DNA from: Pseudomonas mangrovi
GTDB lineage: Bacteria > Pseudomonadota > Gammaproteobacteria > Pseudomonadales > Pseudomonadaceae
Assembly: GCF_003052585.1 (NCBI RefSeq)
Contig: NZ_QASN01000013.1
Span: 1-64,000 of the forward strand
Direction: 5' to 3'
Length of the DNA stretch: 64,000 nt
Shown piece after piece: positions 11,844-22,507 of the stretch (its first letter is position 1; every line of letters begins with the position of its first letter). Made by a program: the position numbers and the translations under genes. The notes beneath the pieces were generated by a model, which was given only the letters and a program-made list of their open reading frames with translations, searched no databases and was not told the DNA's origin.

Positions 11844-12266
11844 TCAGCCCAGCTCGACGATCTCGTAATCGTGACTGATCTCGACGCCGGCACGCTCGAG
11901 CATGATCGACGCGGAGCAGTACTTCTCGGCGGACAGATCCACGGCACGCTTGACCTGGGCCTCCTTGAGACCACGTCCCTTGACCACGAAGTGCATGCGA
12001 ATGCGCGTGAAGACCTTGGGCTCCTCGCCGGCACGCTCGGCCTCGAGAAAGACTTCACAGCTTTCCACCGCCTGACGCGACTTCCTGAGAATGCTGACCA
12101 CATCGAAATTGCTGCAACCGCCCAGGCCGAGCAGGAGCATCTCCATCGGCCGCACGCCAAGGTTGCGCCCGCCGCTCTCAGGCGGGCCATCCATCACCAG
12201 CGCATGACCACTGCCGGACTCACCCAGAAAAAGGGCCTCACCGGCCCATTGCACGCGTGCTTTCAT
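11844..12266 (-). CDS. OsmC family protein
   Basis: OsmC-like proteins include thiol peroxidases; this subgroup (YhfA-like) is less well defined. The 140-residue protein has the OsmC fold pattern: GGRNLGVRPMEMLLLGLGGCSNFDVVSIL, with one cysteine in the GGCS motif, and CSASIMLERAGVEISHDYEI with the second. Both redox-type cysteines are thus present. It lies between speD and vfr, as in P. aeruginosa. Confidence 0.88.
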   Translation of the reverse strand: MKARVQWAGEALFLGESGSGHALVMDGPPESGGRNLGVRPMEMLLLGLGGCSNFDVVSILRKSRQAVESCEVFLEAERAGEEPKVFTRIRMHFVVKGRGLKEAQVKRAVDLSAEKYCSASIMLERAGVEISHDYEIVELG

Positions 12267-12503
12267 CGCTGCAGGCTCCTATCGAAAAAGCGCGCAAGCT
12301 TAACACAAGGCCAGGAAACGCCTCGGTGGTCGCCAGACAACCGAAAAGCTGACTCGAAGTTCAACTCCAATTGTTAGCTTTGTCGCAAAAAGCTTTGCAG
12401 ACGAATCTCGTCTGTTAAGCTGGCGACAGATTACTGGCACACTCGCCGGGATAAAGAAAAGAACAAATCTACGCCTGTTGTCTTTTCATTTAGGGATCCA
12501 AGC

Positions 12504-13148
12504 ATGGTCGCTATTACCCTTACACCGAAAATCAAGCATCTGGATAAGCTGCTCGCCCATTGCCACCGTCGCCGCTACACGGCGAAGAGCACCATCATTT
12601 ACGCTGGCGACCGCTGCGAAACCCTGTTTTTCATCGTAAAAGGCTCGGTCACCATCCTGATCGAGGATGATGACGGTCGCGAGATGATCATTGCCTATCT
12701 CAACTCCGGCGATTTCTTCGGCGAGATGGGCCTGTTCGAAAAGGACGGCACGGAGAAGGAACGCAGTGCCTGGGTTCGCGCCAAGACCGAGTGCGAGGTT
12801 GCCGAACTCAGCTACGCCAAGTTCCGCGAGCTCACCCAGCAGGACCCGGACATCCTCTATGCCCTCGGCAGTCAGATGGCCGAGCGCCTGCGCAACACCA
12901 CCCGCAAGGTGGGCGACCTGGCCTTCCTCGACGTGACCGGACGTGTCGCGCGCACGCTGCTTGACCTGTGCAAGCAGCCGGATGCCATGACCCATCCGGA
13001 CGGCATGCAGATCAAGATCACCCGCCAGGAGATCGGTCGCATCGTCGGCTGCTCGCGCGAGATGGTCGGACGGGTACTCAAGAGCCTCGAAGAGCAGGGG
13101 CTGGTCCACGTCAAGGGCAAGACCATGGTGGTATTCGGCACCCGCTGA
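12504..13148 (+). CDS. vfr: cAMP-responsive regulator Vfr (CRP family)
   Basis: Global regulator of virulence, quorum sensing and twitching in Pseudomonas, equivalent to E. coli CRP. The 214-residue protein has the cyclic-nucleotide domain (about 15-130, with [11 protein letters not shown] and [16 protein letters not shown] forming the phosphate-binding cassette), a dimer helix, and a C-terminal winged HTH ([25 protein letters not shown]). The 237 bp upstream is AT-rich for this genome and should hold its promoter. A terminator follows directly. Confidence 0.94.
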   Translation: MVAITLTPKIKHLDKLLAHCHRRRYTAKSTIIYAGDRCETLFFIVKGSVTILIEDDDGREMIIAYLNSGDFFGEMGLFEKDGTEKERSAWVRAKTECEVAELSYAKFRELTQQDPDILYALGSQMAERLRNTTRKVGDLAFLDVTGRVARTLLDLCKQPDAMTHPDGMQIKITRQEIGRIVGCSREMVGRVLKSLEEQGLVHVKGKTMVVFGTR

Positions 13149-13159
13149 CAGCGGGTGCA

Positions 13160-13187
13160 AAAAGGGCCGGCAAATGCCGGCCCTTTT
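13160..13187. terminator. Bidirectional terminator between vfr and trpC
   Basis: A 12-bp stem (AAAAGGGCCGGC / GCCGGCCCTTTT) with an AAAT loop. Both outer arms are A/T runs, so it can stop transcription from vfr and from the convergent trp operon. Confidence 0.85.
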
Positions 13188-13196
13188 CGTTGGTGC

Positions 13197-14033
13197 CTAT
13201 TCCGGATCGGCCGACTGCACGCGGCGCTGCTTGTCCGGATGGAACAGGCGCTGCAACTCGACGCCCGGGTTCTCCGCACGCATGAACGCCTCGCCGACGA
13301 GGAAGGCGTATACCTCGTGGATTTCCATCAGCTCCACATCGGCACGATTGAGGATGCCGCTCTCGGTCACCACCAGACGATCACGCGGAATCCGTGGCAG
13401 CAGGTCCAGGGTGGTTTCCAGGCTCACCTCGAAGCTGTGCAGATTGCGGTTGTTGATGCCGATCAACGGGGTATCCAGAACCGTCAGCGCGCGCTCCAGC
13501 TCATCGCCGTCGTGCACCTCGACCAGCACATCCAGACCCTGCAACCTGGCAACAGCAGCCAGCTCGGCCATGCGCGCATCGTCCAGCGCGGAAACGATCA
13601 ACAGGATGCAGTCTGCACCCAGCGCCCGAGCCTCTACGACCTGATAGGGGTCGATCAGGAAATCCTTGCGAATCACCGGCAGACTGCAAGCAGCACGCGC
13701 CTGCTGCAGATAGGCGTCAGCGCCCTGGAAAAAGTCGATATCGGTCAGTACCGACAGGCAGGTCGCGCCGCCAGTCTCGTAGCTGCGGGCGATTTCGGCC
13801 GGCTCGAATACCTCGCGAAGCACGCCTTTGCTCGGCGAAGCCTTCTTCACCTCGGCGATCACCGCCGACTGCCGCGCGGCAACCTTCGCTTGCAACGCGG
13901 CGGCAAACCCGCGCACCGGGTCGGCAGCCGCAGCCGCGATTTCCAGCTCTGCCAGTGACACCCGGGCACTGCGCTCGGCCACTTCCTCATGTTTGCGCGC
14001 GATGATCTTTTCCAGAACCGTGGGTACGCTCAT
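13197..14033 (-). CDS. trpC: Indole-3-glycerol-phosphate synthase
   Basis: Closes the indole ring in tryptophan synthesis. Monofunctional TIM barrel of 278 residues; no fused TrpF domain. Visible motifs are [13 protein letters not shown] with the catalytic lysine, [19 protein letters not shown], and VTESGI in the phosphate-binding region. Its ATG overlaps the trpD stop, and it is the last gene of trpEGDC. Confidence 0.96.
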   Translation of the reverse strand: MSVPTVLEKIIARKHEEVAERSARVSLAELEIAAAAADPVRGFAAALQAKVAARQSAVIAEVKKASPSKGVLREVFEPAEIARSYETGGATCLSVLTDIDFFQGADAYLQQARAACSLPVIRKDFLIDPYQVVEARALGADCILLIVSALDDARMAELAAVARLQGLDVLVEVHDGDELERALTVLDTPLIGINNRNLHSFEVSLETTLDLLPRIPRDRLVVTESGILNRADVELMEIHEVYAFLVGEAFMRAENPGVELQRLFHPDKQRRVQSADPE

Positions 14034-15079
14034 TGCGCGTTCTCCTGGCGGAATACCGCAGTGAAGGAAACCAGCTCTTCCAGCTTGTCCCAGGCTAGCC
14101 CGCCCTGGACCGCGTCCTGAGCCATGTGCACGCCATCAGCGAGACTGCCGGCATGATCGGCCGCATAGAGCGCCGCACCAGCGTTGAGCGCGATCATGTC
14201 GGCGGCCTTCTGGCCGTTCTCTGTACGTCGTTTGCCCAGCGCGTCGCGGATCAGCGCCAGCGAGCCCTGGGCATCCTCAACATTCAGACCGATCAGGCTC
14301 TGGCTCCTGATGCCGAAGTCCTCCGGGCGGATCCGATACTCACGGATCTCGCCATCCCGCAGCTCCGCCACCAGCGTCGGCGCGGCCAGACTGATTTCAT
14401 CCAGGCCGTCCTGGGCATGCACCACCAGCACATGCCGGCTACCCAGACGGCGCAGCACTTCGGCCATCGGCCGGCACAACGCGGCACTGAACACACCGAG
14501 CACCTGATGTTTGACACCGGCCGGGTTGGACATCGGGCCGAGGATATTGAACAGGGTGCGCAAGCCCAGCTCGCGACGCGGCCCGGCGGCGTGTTTCATG
14601 GCGCCATGGTGCGCCGGAGCGAACATGAAGCCGACGCCGACGGTATCCACGCTGCGCGCGACCTCTTCCGGCGTCAGGTTCAGGTAGACTCCCGCCGCCT
14701 CCAGCAGGTCGGCGCTGCCGCTCTTGCCAGACACCGCGCGGTTGCCATGCTTGGCGACCTTGCCGCCCGCGGCGGCGACCACGAAGGACGCCGCGGTGGA
14801 AACGTTGAAGATGTTCATGCCGTCGCCACCGGTGCCGCAGGTATCGACCAGGCGGTCGCTGGCGAAATGCACCGGCTCGGCCAGCTCGCGCATCACCTGC
14901 ACCGCGCCGACGATCTCGTCGATGCTCTCGCTCTTCATGCGCATGGCCACCAGGAAGGCGCCGATCTGCGCGTCCGTGCACTGGCCGGTCATGATCTGGC
15001 GCATCACCGCCTGCATCTCTTCGGTAGAGAGGTCGAGGCGCTCGACCACTCGCGCCAGTGCCTGCTTGATGTCCATCAA
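14030..15079 (-). CDS. trpD: Anthranilate phosphoribosyltransferase
   Basis: Transfers phosphoribose from PRPP to anthranilate. 349 residues, the usual length. The PRPP-binding CGTGGDG motif and the downstream [19 protein letters not shown] motif that contacts anthranilate are present. It overlaps trpG and trpC by a few bases at each end, indicating translational coupling. Confidence 0.97.
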   Translation of the reverse strand: MMDIKQALARVVERLDLSTEEMQAVMRQIMTGQCTDAQIGAFLVAMRMKSESIDEIVGAVQVMRELAEPVHFASDRLVDTCGTGGDGMNIFNVSTAASFVVAAAGGKVAKHGNRAVSGKSGSADLLEAAGVYLNLTPEEVARSVDTVGVGFMFAPAHHGAMKHAAGPRRELGLRTLFNILGPMSNPAGVKHQVLGVFSAALCRPMAEVLRRLGSRHVLVVHAQDGLDEISLAAPTLVAELRDGEIREYRIRPEDFGIRSQSLIGLNVEDAQGSLALIRDALGKRRTENGQKAADMIALNAGAALYAADHAGSLADGVHMAQDAVQGGLAWDKLEELVSFTAVFRQENAQ

Positions 15080-15669
15080 CGCACGCCTCCGCTCTGCTTG
15101 AGGAAATTGGCGAACAGCTCGTGGCCCTGTTCGGTAAGGATGGATTCGGGATGGAACTGCACACCCTCGATGTTCAACGTCCTGTGCCGCAGACCCATGA
15201 TCTCGTCGACACTGCCGTCGTCGTGCCGGGTCCAGGCGGTGATTTCCAGACAGTCGGGCAAACTCTCGCGACGCACCACCAGGGAATGGTAGCGGGTGAC
15301 GGTCAGCGGGTTGTTCAGACCGGCGAACACACCCAGGTTTTCGTGGAACACCGGACTGGTCTTGCCATGCATCACCTGACGCGCGCGCACCACCTCGCCA
15401 CCGAAGGCCTGGCCGATGCTCTGGTGGCCCAGGCAGACGCCGAGGATCGGCAGGCGTCCGGCGAAATGTTCGATCACCGCCAGCGACACGCCGGCTTCGG
15501 TGGGCGTACAGGGGCCGGGCGAGATGACGATGCGTTCGGGCGCCAGCGCCTCGATCTGCGCCACCGTCAGCTCATCGTTGCGCACCACCTTGACCTCAGC
15601 CCCCAGCTCACCCAGGTACTGCACCACGTTGTAGGTAAAGGAGTCGTAGTTGTCGATCATCAGCAGCAT
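15076..15669 (-). CDS. trpG: Anthranilate synthase component II (glutamine amidotransferase)
   Basis: Supplies ammonia from glutamine to TrpE. The 197-residue class I amidotransferase starts [14 protein letters not shown]. The nucleophile elbow is [10 protein letters not shown] with the catalytic cysteine, and the His/Glu pair is in VQFHPESI. The ATG lies one base after the trpE stop, whereas in P. aeruginosa and several relatives trpE and trpG are separated by the R/F-pyocin locus. Confidence 0.96.
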   Translation of the reverse strand: MLLMIDNYDSFTYNVVQYLGELGAEVKVVRNDELTVAQIEALAPERIVISPGPCTPTEAGVSLAVIEHFAGRLPILGVCLGHQSIGQAFGGEVVRARQVMHGKTSPVFHENLGVFAGLNNPLTVTRYHSLVVRRESLPDCLEITAWTRHDDGSVDEIMGLRHRTLNIEGVQFHPESILTEQGHELFANFLKQSGGVR

Positions 15670-15670
15670 G

Positions 15671-17158
15671 TCAGTGGCTCCCCTCGATGGACTGCTCGGC
15701 CAGGCCGACCGCGCGGAACATGGCACGGCGCTTGTTCAGGGTTTCTTCCCACTCCAGCGCAGGCACCGAGTCGGCGACGATGCCGGCACCTGCCTGCACG
15801 TGCAGCTCGCCATCCTTGATCACAGCGGTACGGATGGCTATCGCGGTATCCATGTTGCCGTTCCACGCGTAGTAGCCGACGGCACCGCCGTAGACGCCGC
15901 GTTTGACCGGTTCCAGCTCGTCGATGATTTCCATCGCGCGGACCTTGGGCGCGCCGCTGAGGGTACCGGCCGGCAGGATGGCGCGTAGTGCATCCATCGC
16001 ACTCAGGCCCTCATTGAGCTGACCGGTGACGTTGGAGACGATGTGCATGACGTTGGAGTAGCGCTCGATGACCATCTTCTCGGTCAACTGCACCGAGCCG
16101 GTGACAGAGACCCGGCCGACGTCATTACGCCCCAGGTCGATCAGCATCAGGTGCTCGGCGAGCTCCTTGGCGTCCGACAGCAGGTCCTGCTCCAGTGCCA
16201 GGTCCGCCGCCTCATTGGCGCCACGCGGACGGGTACCGGCGATGGGACGCACGGTGACCAGATTGTCTTCCACCCGCACCAGCACCTCGGGCGAACTGCC
16301 GACCACATGGAAGTCGCCGAAGTTGAAGAAGTACATGTAGGGCGTCGGGTTGATGCAGCGCAGCGCCCGGTACAGATCGATGGGCGCGGCCTGGAAAGGA
16401 ATCGACATGCGCTGGGAGATCACCACCTGCATGCAGTCGCCGGCGAGGATGTACTCCTTGATCGCGGCCACCGCAGCCTCGAAGCTCTCGCGACTGAAGC
16501 TGGAGCGGAACGCCGGCTCACGGCCCTGGGGCACGCTCAGATCGACACCCAGACGCGGGGTGATCGGCTGACGCAACCGGCTCAGCAACTCCCCGAGCTG
16601 CGCCTGCCCCTGCTCATAGGCATCGGGCAGGGACGGGTCGACCAGGACGATGGCGTGCATCTTGCCGGCCAGGTTGTCGAACACCACCACGGCATCGGAG
16701 ACCATCAGCAGGATGTCCGGCGTGCCCAGCGGATCGGGATTCGGGCAGTGCGCCAGTTTCTGCTCGACATAACGCACGCTGTCATAGGCGAAATAACCGA
16801 CCAGACCGCCGTTGAAGCGTGGCAGGCCGTCGAGCGTCGGTACGCGGTAGCGCGCCTTGAACTGCTCGACGAAATCGAGCGGATCCTCGACCTCATGGCT
16901 CTCGCTGAGCGCGCCATCGATGCTCACGCTGATCTTGAGGCCGTCGGCACGCAGCACAGTACGCGCCGGAAGGCCGATGATCGAGTAGCGCCCCCACTTC
17001 TCGCCGCCCTGCACCGACTCGAGCAGGTAGGAGTTGGGCGCATCGGCCAGCTTGAGATAGATCGACAGCGGGGTGTCGAAGTCGGCCAGGGTTTCCAGGG
17101 CAAGCGGAATGCGGTTGTAGCCTTCGGCGGCCAAACGCAGGAATTCATCGCGGGTCAT
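15671..17158 (-). CDS. trpE: Anthranilate synthase component I
   Basis: Converts chorismate to anthranilate with TrpG-derived ammonia. 495 residues. The N-terminus has the tryptophan-feedback LLES motif ([17 protein letters not shown]), and the C-terminal chorismate-binding domain shows [20 protein letters not shown] and [16 protein letters not shown] leader peptide with two Trp codons and an attenuator-like hairpin lie upstream, so transcription attenuation is likely. Confidence 0.96.
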   Translation of the reverse strand: MTRDEFLRLAAEGYNRIPLALETLADFDTPLSIYLKLADAPNSYLLESVQGGEKWGRYSIIGLPARTVLRADGLKISVSIDGALSESHEVEDPLDFVEQFKARYRVPTLDGLPRFNGGLVGYFAYDSVRYVEQKLAHCPNPDPLGTPDILLMVSDAVVVFDNLAGKMHAIVLVDPSLPDAYEQGQAQLGELLSRLRQPITPRLGVDLSVPQGREPAFRSSFSRESFEAAVAAIKEYILAGDCMQVVISQRMSIPFQAAPIDLYRALRCINPTPYMYFFNFGDFHVVGSSPEVLVRVEDNLVTVRPIAGTRPRGANEAADLALEQDLLSDAKELAEHLMLIDLGRNDVGRVSVTGSVQLTEKMVIERYSNVMHIVSNVTGQLNEGLSAMDALRAILPAGTLSGAPKVRAMEIIDELEPVKRGVYGGAVGYYAWNGNMDTAIAIRTAVIKDGELHVQAGAGIVADSVPALEWEETLNKRRAMFRAVGLAEQSIEGSH

Positions 17159-17191
17159 GATCAGCCTCGTGGTCGTGAGCTGTGAAACGGT

Positions 17192-17220
17192 AAAAGGCGA
17201 AACGCGCCGGCAACGGGCGC
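17192..17220 (-). terminator. Candidate trp attenuator terminator
   Basis: In the leader mRNA a GC-only 5-bp stem (GCGCC, 17216-17220, with GGCGC, 17204-17208) is followed by a T-rich tail ending in TTTT (17192-17195). The 3' arm (GGCGCG) can instead pair with CGCGCC formed by the Trp-Arg-Ala codons of the leader peptide (17233-17238), which would be the antiterminator. The stem is short, so the detailed fold is uncertain. Confidence 0.5.
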
Positions 17221-17229
17221 AGGAAGACG

Positions 17230-17274
17230 TCAGGCGCGCCAGCGCCAGCGGGCCAGAGCCTTGATGACCTTCAT
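17230..17274 (-). CDS. trpL: trp operon leader peptide
   Basis: A 14-codon frame, [14 protein letters not shown], ends 71 bp before trpE. It carries two Trp codons one codon apart next to the stop, the arrangement expected of an attenuation leader in which ribosome stalling on scarce Trp-tRNA prevents terminator formation. AGGA lies immediately before the ATG, closer than usual, so a start slightly upstream is possible. trp attenuation has been described in P. putida. Confidence 0.75.
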   Translation of the reverse strand: MKVIKALARWRWRA

Positions 17275-17386
17275 TCCTGCGGCTGTGAAGCCACGTTTGC
17301 GGGTTACCACCACGACGGGATCTCTATCGGCGGGAGTCGAACGCCCTGCGCGGCAGGGCCCGGCCACGTTAGCGCATGGCGCCAAG

Positions 17387-18061
17387 TCAAGGCAACAACT
17401 GGCGCAGATCGTCCACCAGCAGGTCGGGCGCCTCTTCAGCCACCGGCCGGCCGTGGTTGTAGCCATAGCTCACCGCGACACAGGCCACGCCTGCCGCTCG
17501 CGCGGCGAGCACATCGTTGCGCGAGTCGCCGATGAACAGCGCCTGCGCCGGGGCAATATCTGCCTGCGCCAGCACATGCAGCAGTCCGGCAGGATCAGGC
17601 TTCTGCTGAACCAGGGTGTCGCCGCCGACGATCCAGCGAAAGTAGCCGTCAAGGCCCTTCTCCTCCAGCAGCGGCGCGACAAAACGCTCGGGCTTGTTGG
17701 TGATGAGCGCAAGCTCGACGGACTGATCGCGCAACCAGGCGAGCGTCTCGATCACGCCCGGATAGACGCGGCTCAGGTGATGCTCGCCGGCATAGGCTGC
17801 GAGGAACAACTGCAGCGCGCGACTCGCCAGGTTGTCGTCCACCGCCGCATGCTCGACCGAGCCGGCCAGCGCCCGCCGCACCAGCACCGGCGCGCCGTTG
17901 CCGACCCAGTGCCGTACCTGCGCAACGCCGGCCGGGGGGCGGTCGAGCTGCAACAGCATGCTATCCACCGCGGCAGACAGGTCCGGCACCGAATCGAGCA
18001 GGGTACCGTCGAGGTCGAACATCACCAGGCGCGGCAGAGCGCCGCCGAACAGCCTTTGCAT
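17387..18061 (-). CDS. gph: Phosphoglycolate phosphatase
   Basis: HAD-family hydrolase that removes 2-phosphoglycolate, a by-product of DNA repair. 224 residues starting [13 protein letters not shown]. Motif I DLDGTLLDS, motif II LITNKPE and motif IV FIGDSRNDVLAARAAG are intact. The frame stays open far upstream through rpe, but the start is fixed by the four-base ATGA overlap with the rpe stop. Confidence 0.93.
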   Translation of the reverse strand: MQRLFGGALPRLVMFDLDGTLLDSVPDLSAAVDSMLLQLDRPPAGVAQVRHWVGNGAPVLVRRALAGSVEHAAVDDNLASRALQLFLAAYAGEHHLSRVYPGVIETLAWLRDQSVELALITNKPERFVAPLLEEKGLDGYFRWIVGGDTLVQQKPDPAGLLHVLAQADIAPAQALFIGDSRNDVLAARAAGVACVAVSYGYNHGRPVAEEAPDLLVDDLRQLLP

Positions 18062-18738
18062 CAGCAGGCGTGGGCCAGCGCCAGCTCGGCGCGCATCTGT
18101 GCGATCACCTCGGCGTAGTCCGGCGCATTGAAGATCGCCGAACCGGCGACGAAGGTGTCGGCGCCGGCAGCGGCGATCTCGCGGATGTTCTTCACGTTGA
18201 CCCCGCCGTCGATCTCCAGGCGAATCTCGCGCCCGGAGGCCTCGATGAGCGCACGCGCCTCGCGCAGCTTGTCGAGGGTGCCGGGGATGAACTTCTGCCC
18301 GCCGAAACCGGGGTTGACGCTCATCAACAGGATCATGTCGACCTTGTCCATCACGTACTTCAGGCACTCCAGCGAGGTGGCCGGGTTGAACACCAGACCG
18401 GCCTTGGCGCCGCCGTCGCGAATCAGCTGCAGGGAACGATCGACGTGCTCCGACGCTTCCGGGTGAAAGGTGATGTAGCTGGCGCCCGCCTCGATGAAGT
18501 CGCCGATGATGCGATCCACCGGCTTGACCATCAGGTGCGCATCGATAGGCGCGCTGATGCCGTACTTGCGCAGCGCGCTGCAGACCATCGGGCCGATGGT
18601 CAGGTTGGGCACGTAGTGATTGTCCATCACGTCGAAGTGGACGATGTCGGCGCCGGCGGCGAGGACCTTGTCGACCTCCTCGCCGAGGCGGGCGAAGTCC
18701 GCGGAAAGAATCGACGGGGCAATGGCGAACGGCTGCAT
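18061..18738 (-). CDS. rpe: Ribulose-phosphate 3-epimerase
   Basis: Interconverts ribulose-5-P and xylulose-5-P in the pentose phosphate pathway. The 225-residue TIM barrel begins [21 protein letters not shown]. Metal and catalytic residues are seen in [18 protein letters not shown] and EIDGGV, and the loop [14 protein letters not shown] is exact. Cotranscribed with gph through an ATGA overlap. Confidence 0.97.
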   Translation of the reverse strand: MQPFAIAPSILSADFARLGEEVDKVLAAGADIVHFDVMDNHYVPNLTIGPMVCSALRKYGISAPIDAHLMVKPVDRIIGDFIEAGASYITFHPEASEHVDRSLQLIRDGGAKAGLVFNPATSLECLKYVMDKVDMILLMSVNPGFGGQKFIPGTLDKLREARALIEASGREIRLEIDGGVNVKNIREIAAAGADTFVAGSAIFNAPDYAEVIAQMRAELALAHAC

Positions 18739-18869
18739 CGGGCACCTCGAAAACGGCGGAAATGAGGGCGCGCAGTGTATCAGCCGGGCGCACCCGGCGG
18801 CAGCGCTGACCTGACAGATGCCGAGCGCACCAGCTAGTCTGAGAACACGTTGTCCCAGGAGCCGCCCCC

Positions 18870-19904
18870 ATGCACAGATTTCTCCGCCCGCTCTGCGTCG
18901 TACTGCTACTCGGTTGCTGGCCAGCGCTTGCCGAGGAACCAGCGAGCGAAGAGCCACCAGCCGTCAATCAGGACGACAGCGAAGAGACGCCCGCCGAGTC
19001 GATCGAACGCCCCAATCTGCCGGAGCGCAGTGAACAGGACGCAGCGGCTCTGCAGCAGCGCTTCGACGACAGCGAACAACAGCAACTGGAGACCCCGAAA
19101 GAACGCTTCCTGGCACTCTGGCTACCGGCCAACGTCGGCGAGCCGAGCGGCATGGTGATCATTCTGCCCGGCGACAACATGCACGCCGCGGCACCCGAGG
19201 TCGTCGCACCACTACGTCGCAAACTGCCCGATGCCGGCTGGCACAGCCTCAGCCTTAGCCTGCCGGACCCATTGTCCGACCTCCCCCTGCCACGGCCGCA
19301 ACCGGTCGCCGACGCGCCGCAGACCGAAGATGCGCACGCCGCAGAGCCGAGCGCCGACACACCGCCGGCAGTGACCGAAGAAACCACCCCGGCCGACACC
19401 GCAGAGGTCGCGCCAGCCCCGGCGCCGGCCGATGACGCCAGCGCGGCCGAGGCCCAGCGGCTGCGCGACGAAGCCATGCAGGCCCACGCGGAGCGGACGT
19501 TCGCCCGTATCGATGCCGCCGTGGTATTCGCCAATCAGCGCGAGGCGCCGCGGATCATTCTGCTGGGGCACGGTAGCGGCGGTTACTGGGCGGCGCGCTA
19601 TCTCAAGGAAAAGCCCGCCCCCGGCGTCAGTGGTCTGCTGCTGGTGTCACCACAGGTTCCGGCAGGCTTCGCCCCCGCACTCGAGGAGCTCGCACCGACG
19701 CTGTCGCTGCCGGTGGGCGATCTCTTCTACAAGGATCAGGCAGCGGAACGCAGCGCGGCCCTGCGCCGCCTGCAGGCGAGCAAGCGCCTGAAGGCGGCCA
19801 ACTATCGGCAGACTGCATTGAAGGCACTGCCCGGCAACCACGAGGCCGAACAGGAACAACTCTATCGCCGCGCCCGTGGCTGGCTCGAACTGCCGAGCCG
19901 CTGA
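18870..19904 (+). CDS. DUF3530 family exported protein, alpha/beta-hydrolase-like
   Basis: Function unknown. 344 residues with a signal peptide ([21 protein letters not shown]). A charged region (about 25-60) is followed by a hydrolase-like fold with [26 protein letters not shown]. An Ala/Pro/Glu-rich low-complexity insert sits at about 148-195. The nucleophile elbow appears as [11 protein letters not shown], so the serine is present. It is convergent with djlA. Confidence 0.8.
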   Translation: MHRFLRPLCVVLLLGCWPALAEEPASEEPPAVNQDDSEETPAESIERPNLPERSEQDAAALQQRFDDSEQQQLETPKERFLALWLPANVGEPSGMVIILPGDNMHAAAPEVVAPLRRKLPDAGWHSLSLSLPDPLSDLPLPRPQPVADAPQTEDAHAAEPSADTPPAVTEETTPADTAEVAPAPAPADDASAAEAQRLRDEAMQAHAERTFARIDAAVVFANQREAPRIILLGHGSGGYWAARYLKEKPAPGVSGLLLVSPQVPAGFAPALEELAPTLSLPVGDLFYKDQAAERSAALRRLQASKRLKAANYRQTALKALPGNHEAEQEQLYRRARGWLELPSR

Positions 19905-19911
19905 GCCTGGC

Positions 19912-20684
19912 TCAGAAACCGTGGCGGTCGCGGATCAGCTTGTAGGCCGCGTGCAATGCCACGGTTCGATCGGACGCCTCGCGGATCAGAACCGCCGACG
20001 CGCCTTCGCCGGCCAGCTTGTCCGGATGATGGCGACTGAGCAGTCGGCGATAGGCACGCTTGATGCTCGCCTCGTCACTGTCGGCGCTGACACCGAGCAG
20101 ACCAAGCGCCTGGCTGTAGGCGGAGTCGCGACCTGCCGCCGGCGCCGGAGCCCCGCGCGCGGACGCGCGCTCCTTGCCCATCCGCTCGACTTCAGCCAGA
20201 TCGCGCGCCAGCCAGCGGCCCCAGAGCATGATCAGTTCGCGCTCGCTGCTGCCCACGCGCCCGTCAGCCCAGGCCATGCGCCAGCAGGCGCGCAGCAGCC
20301 GCTCGGCCTGCTCCGGCTCCCGCCGCAGACGACGCAGCGGGCCACGCAGGGAGACCTGGCCGACCTTGCCGCGGGAAAACGCATCGATAGCCTGCTTGCG
20401 CGCCTGCTCATCCATCCCCAATCGGCGCATTTCGTCTCGCGCACACTGGATATGCTGTGCCAGCACCGGCCCGTCGCTCTTGGCCAGTCGTCCGAGCAGC
20501 ACGAACAGAAGCTCGGCGTCGGTGGGCGCCGGCGGACGACCGAACAACCTGCGCAGGTCATCCAGCGTCTGCAGCCCCAGCCGCCGATCCAGCGCCTGGC
20601 CGAGCAGCCCGCCGAGCAACGCACCGGGAATGCTCGCCAGGGCAAAGCCGCCCAGCGCTCCGACCACCGTCGCCGGCCAGTACA

Positions 20685-20685
<1 letters not shown>
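19912..20685 (-). CDS. djlA: DnaJ-like co-chaperone DjlA
   Basis: Membrane-anchored J-domain protein that recruits DnaK. 257 residues: an N-terminal glycine-rich membrane segment (about 1-30, GALGGFALASIPGALLGGLLGQAL), a TerB-like helical domain (about 55-175), and a C-terminal J domain (about 190-257) with the essential HPD in LLSRHHPDKLAGEGA. The start overlaps the murU stop in an ATGA junction, so it is cotranscribed with amgK-murU. Confidence 0.9.
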
Positions 20686-22378
<1,693 letters not shown>

Positions 22379-22507
22379 TGCAGGGGTCTCCGACGGCGCT
22401 AGCCGTTGTGCGGGTCATGCTTTATTATCCAGCATCTTTTTCAGCCCATCGAGAGGCGTGCGGCCCCCACGGGCCCATTGCGCGCAGGAAGCCCGGATCA
22501 CAATAAG

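Noticed and set aside
17385..17390. TTGACT near the gph stop as a -35 for the trp operon
   Set aside because: The only -10-like hexamer (TAACGT) is 13 bp away, too close for a standard sigma-70 promoter.
17387..18967. 526-codon frame including gph and the region of rpe
   Set aside because: Only the last 224 codons resemble gph; the rest is the rpe gene read in the wrong frame, and the true start is fixed by the ATGA overlap.
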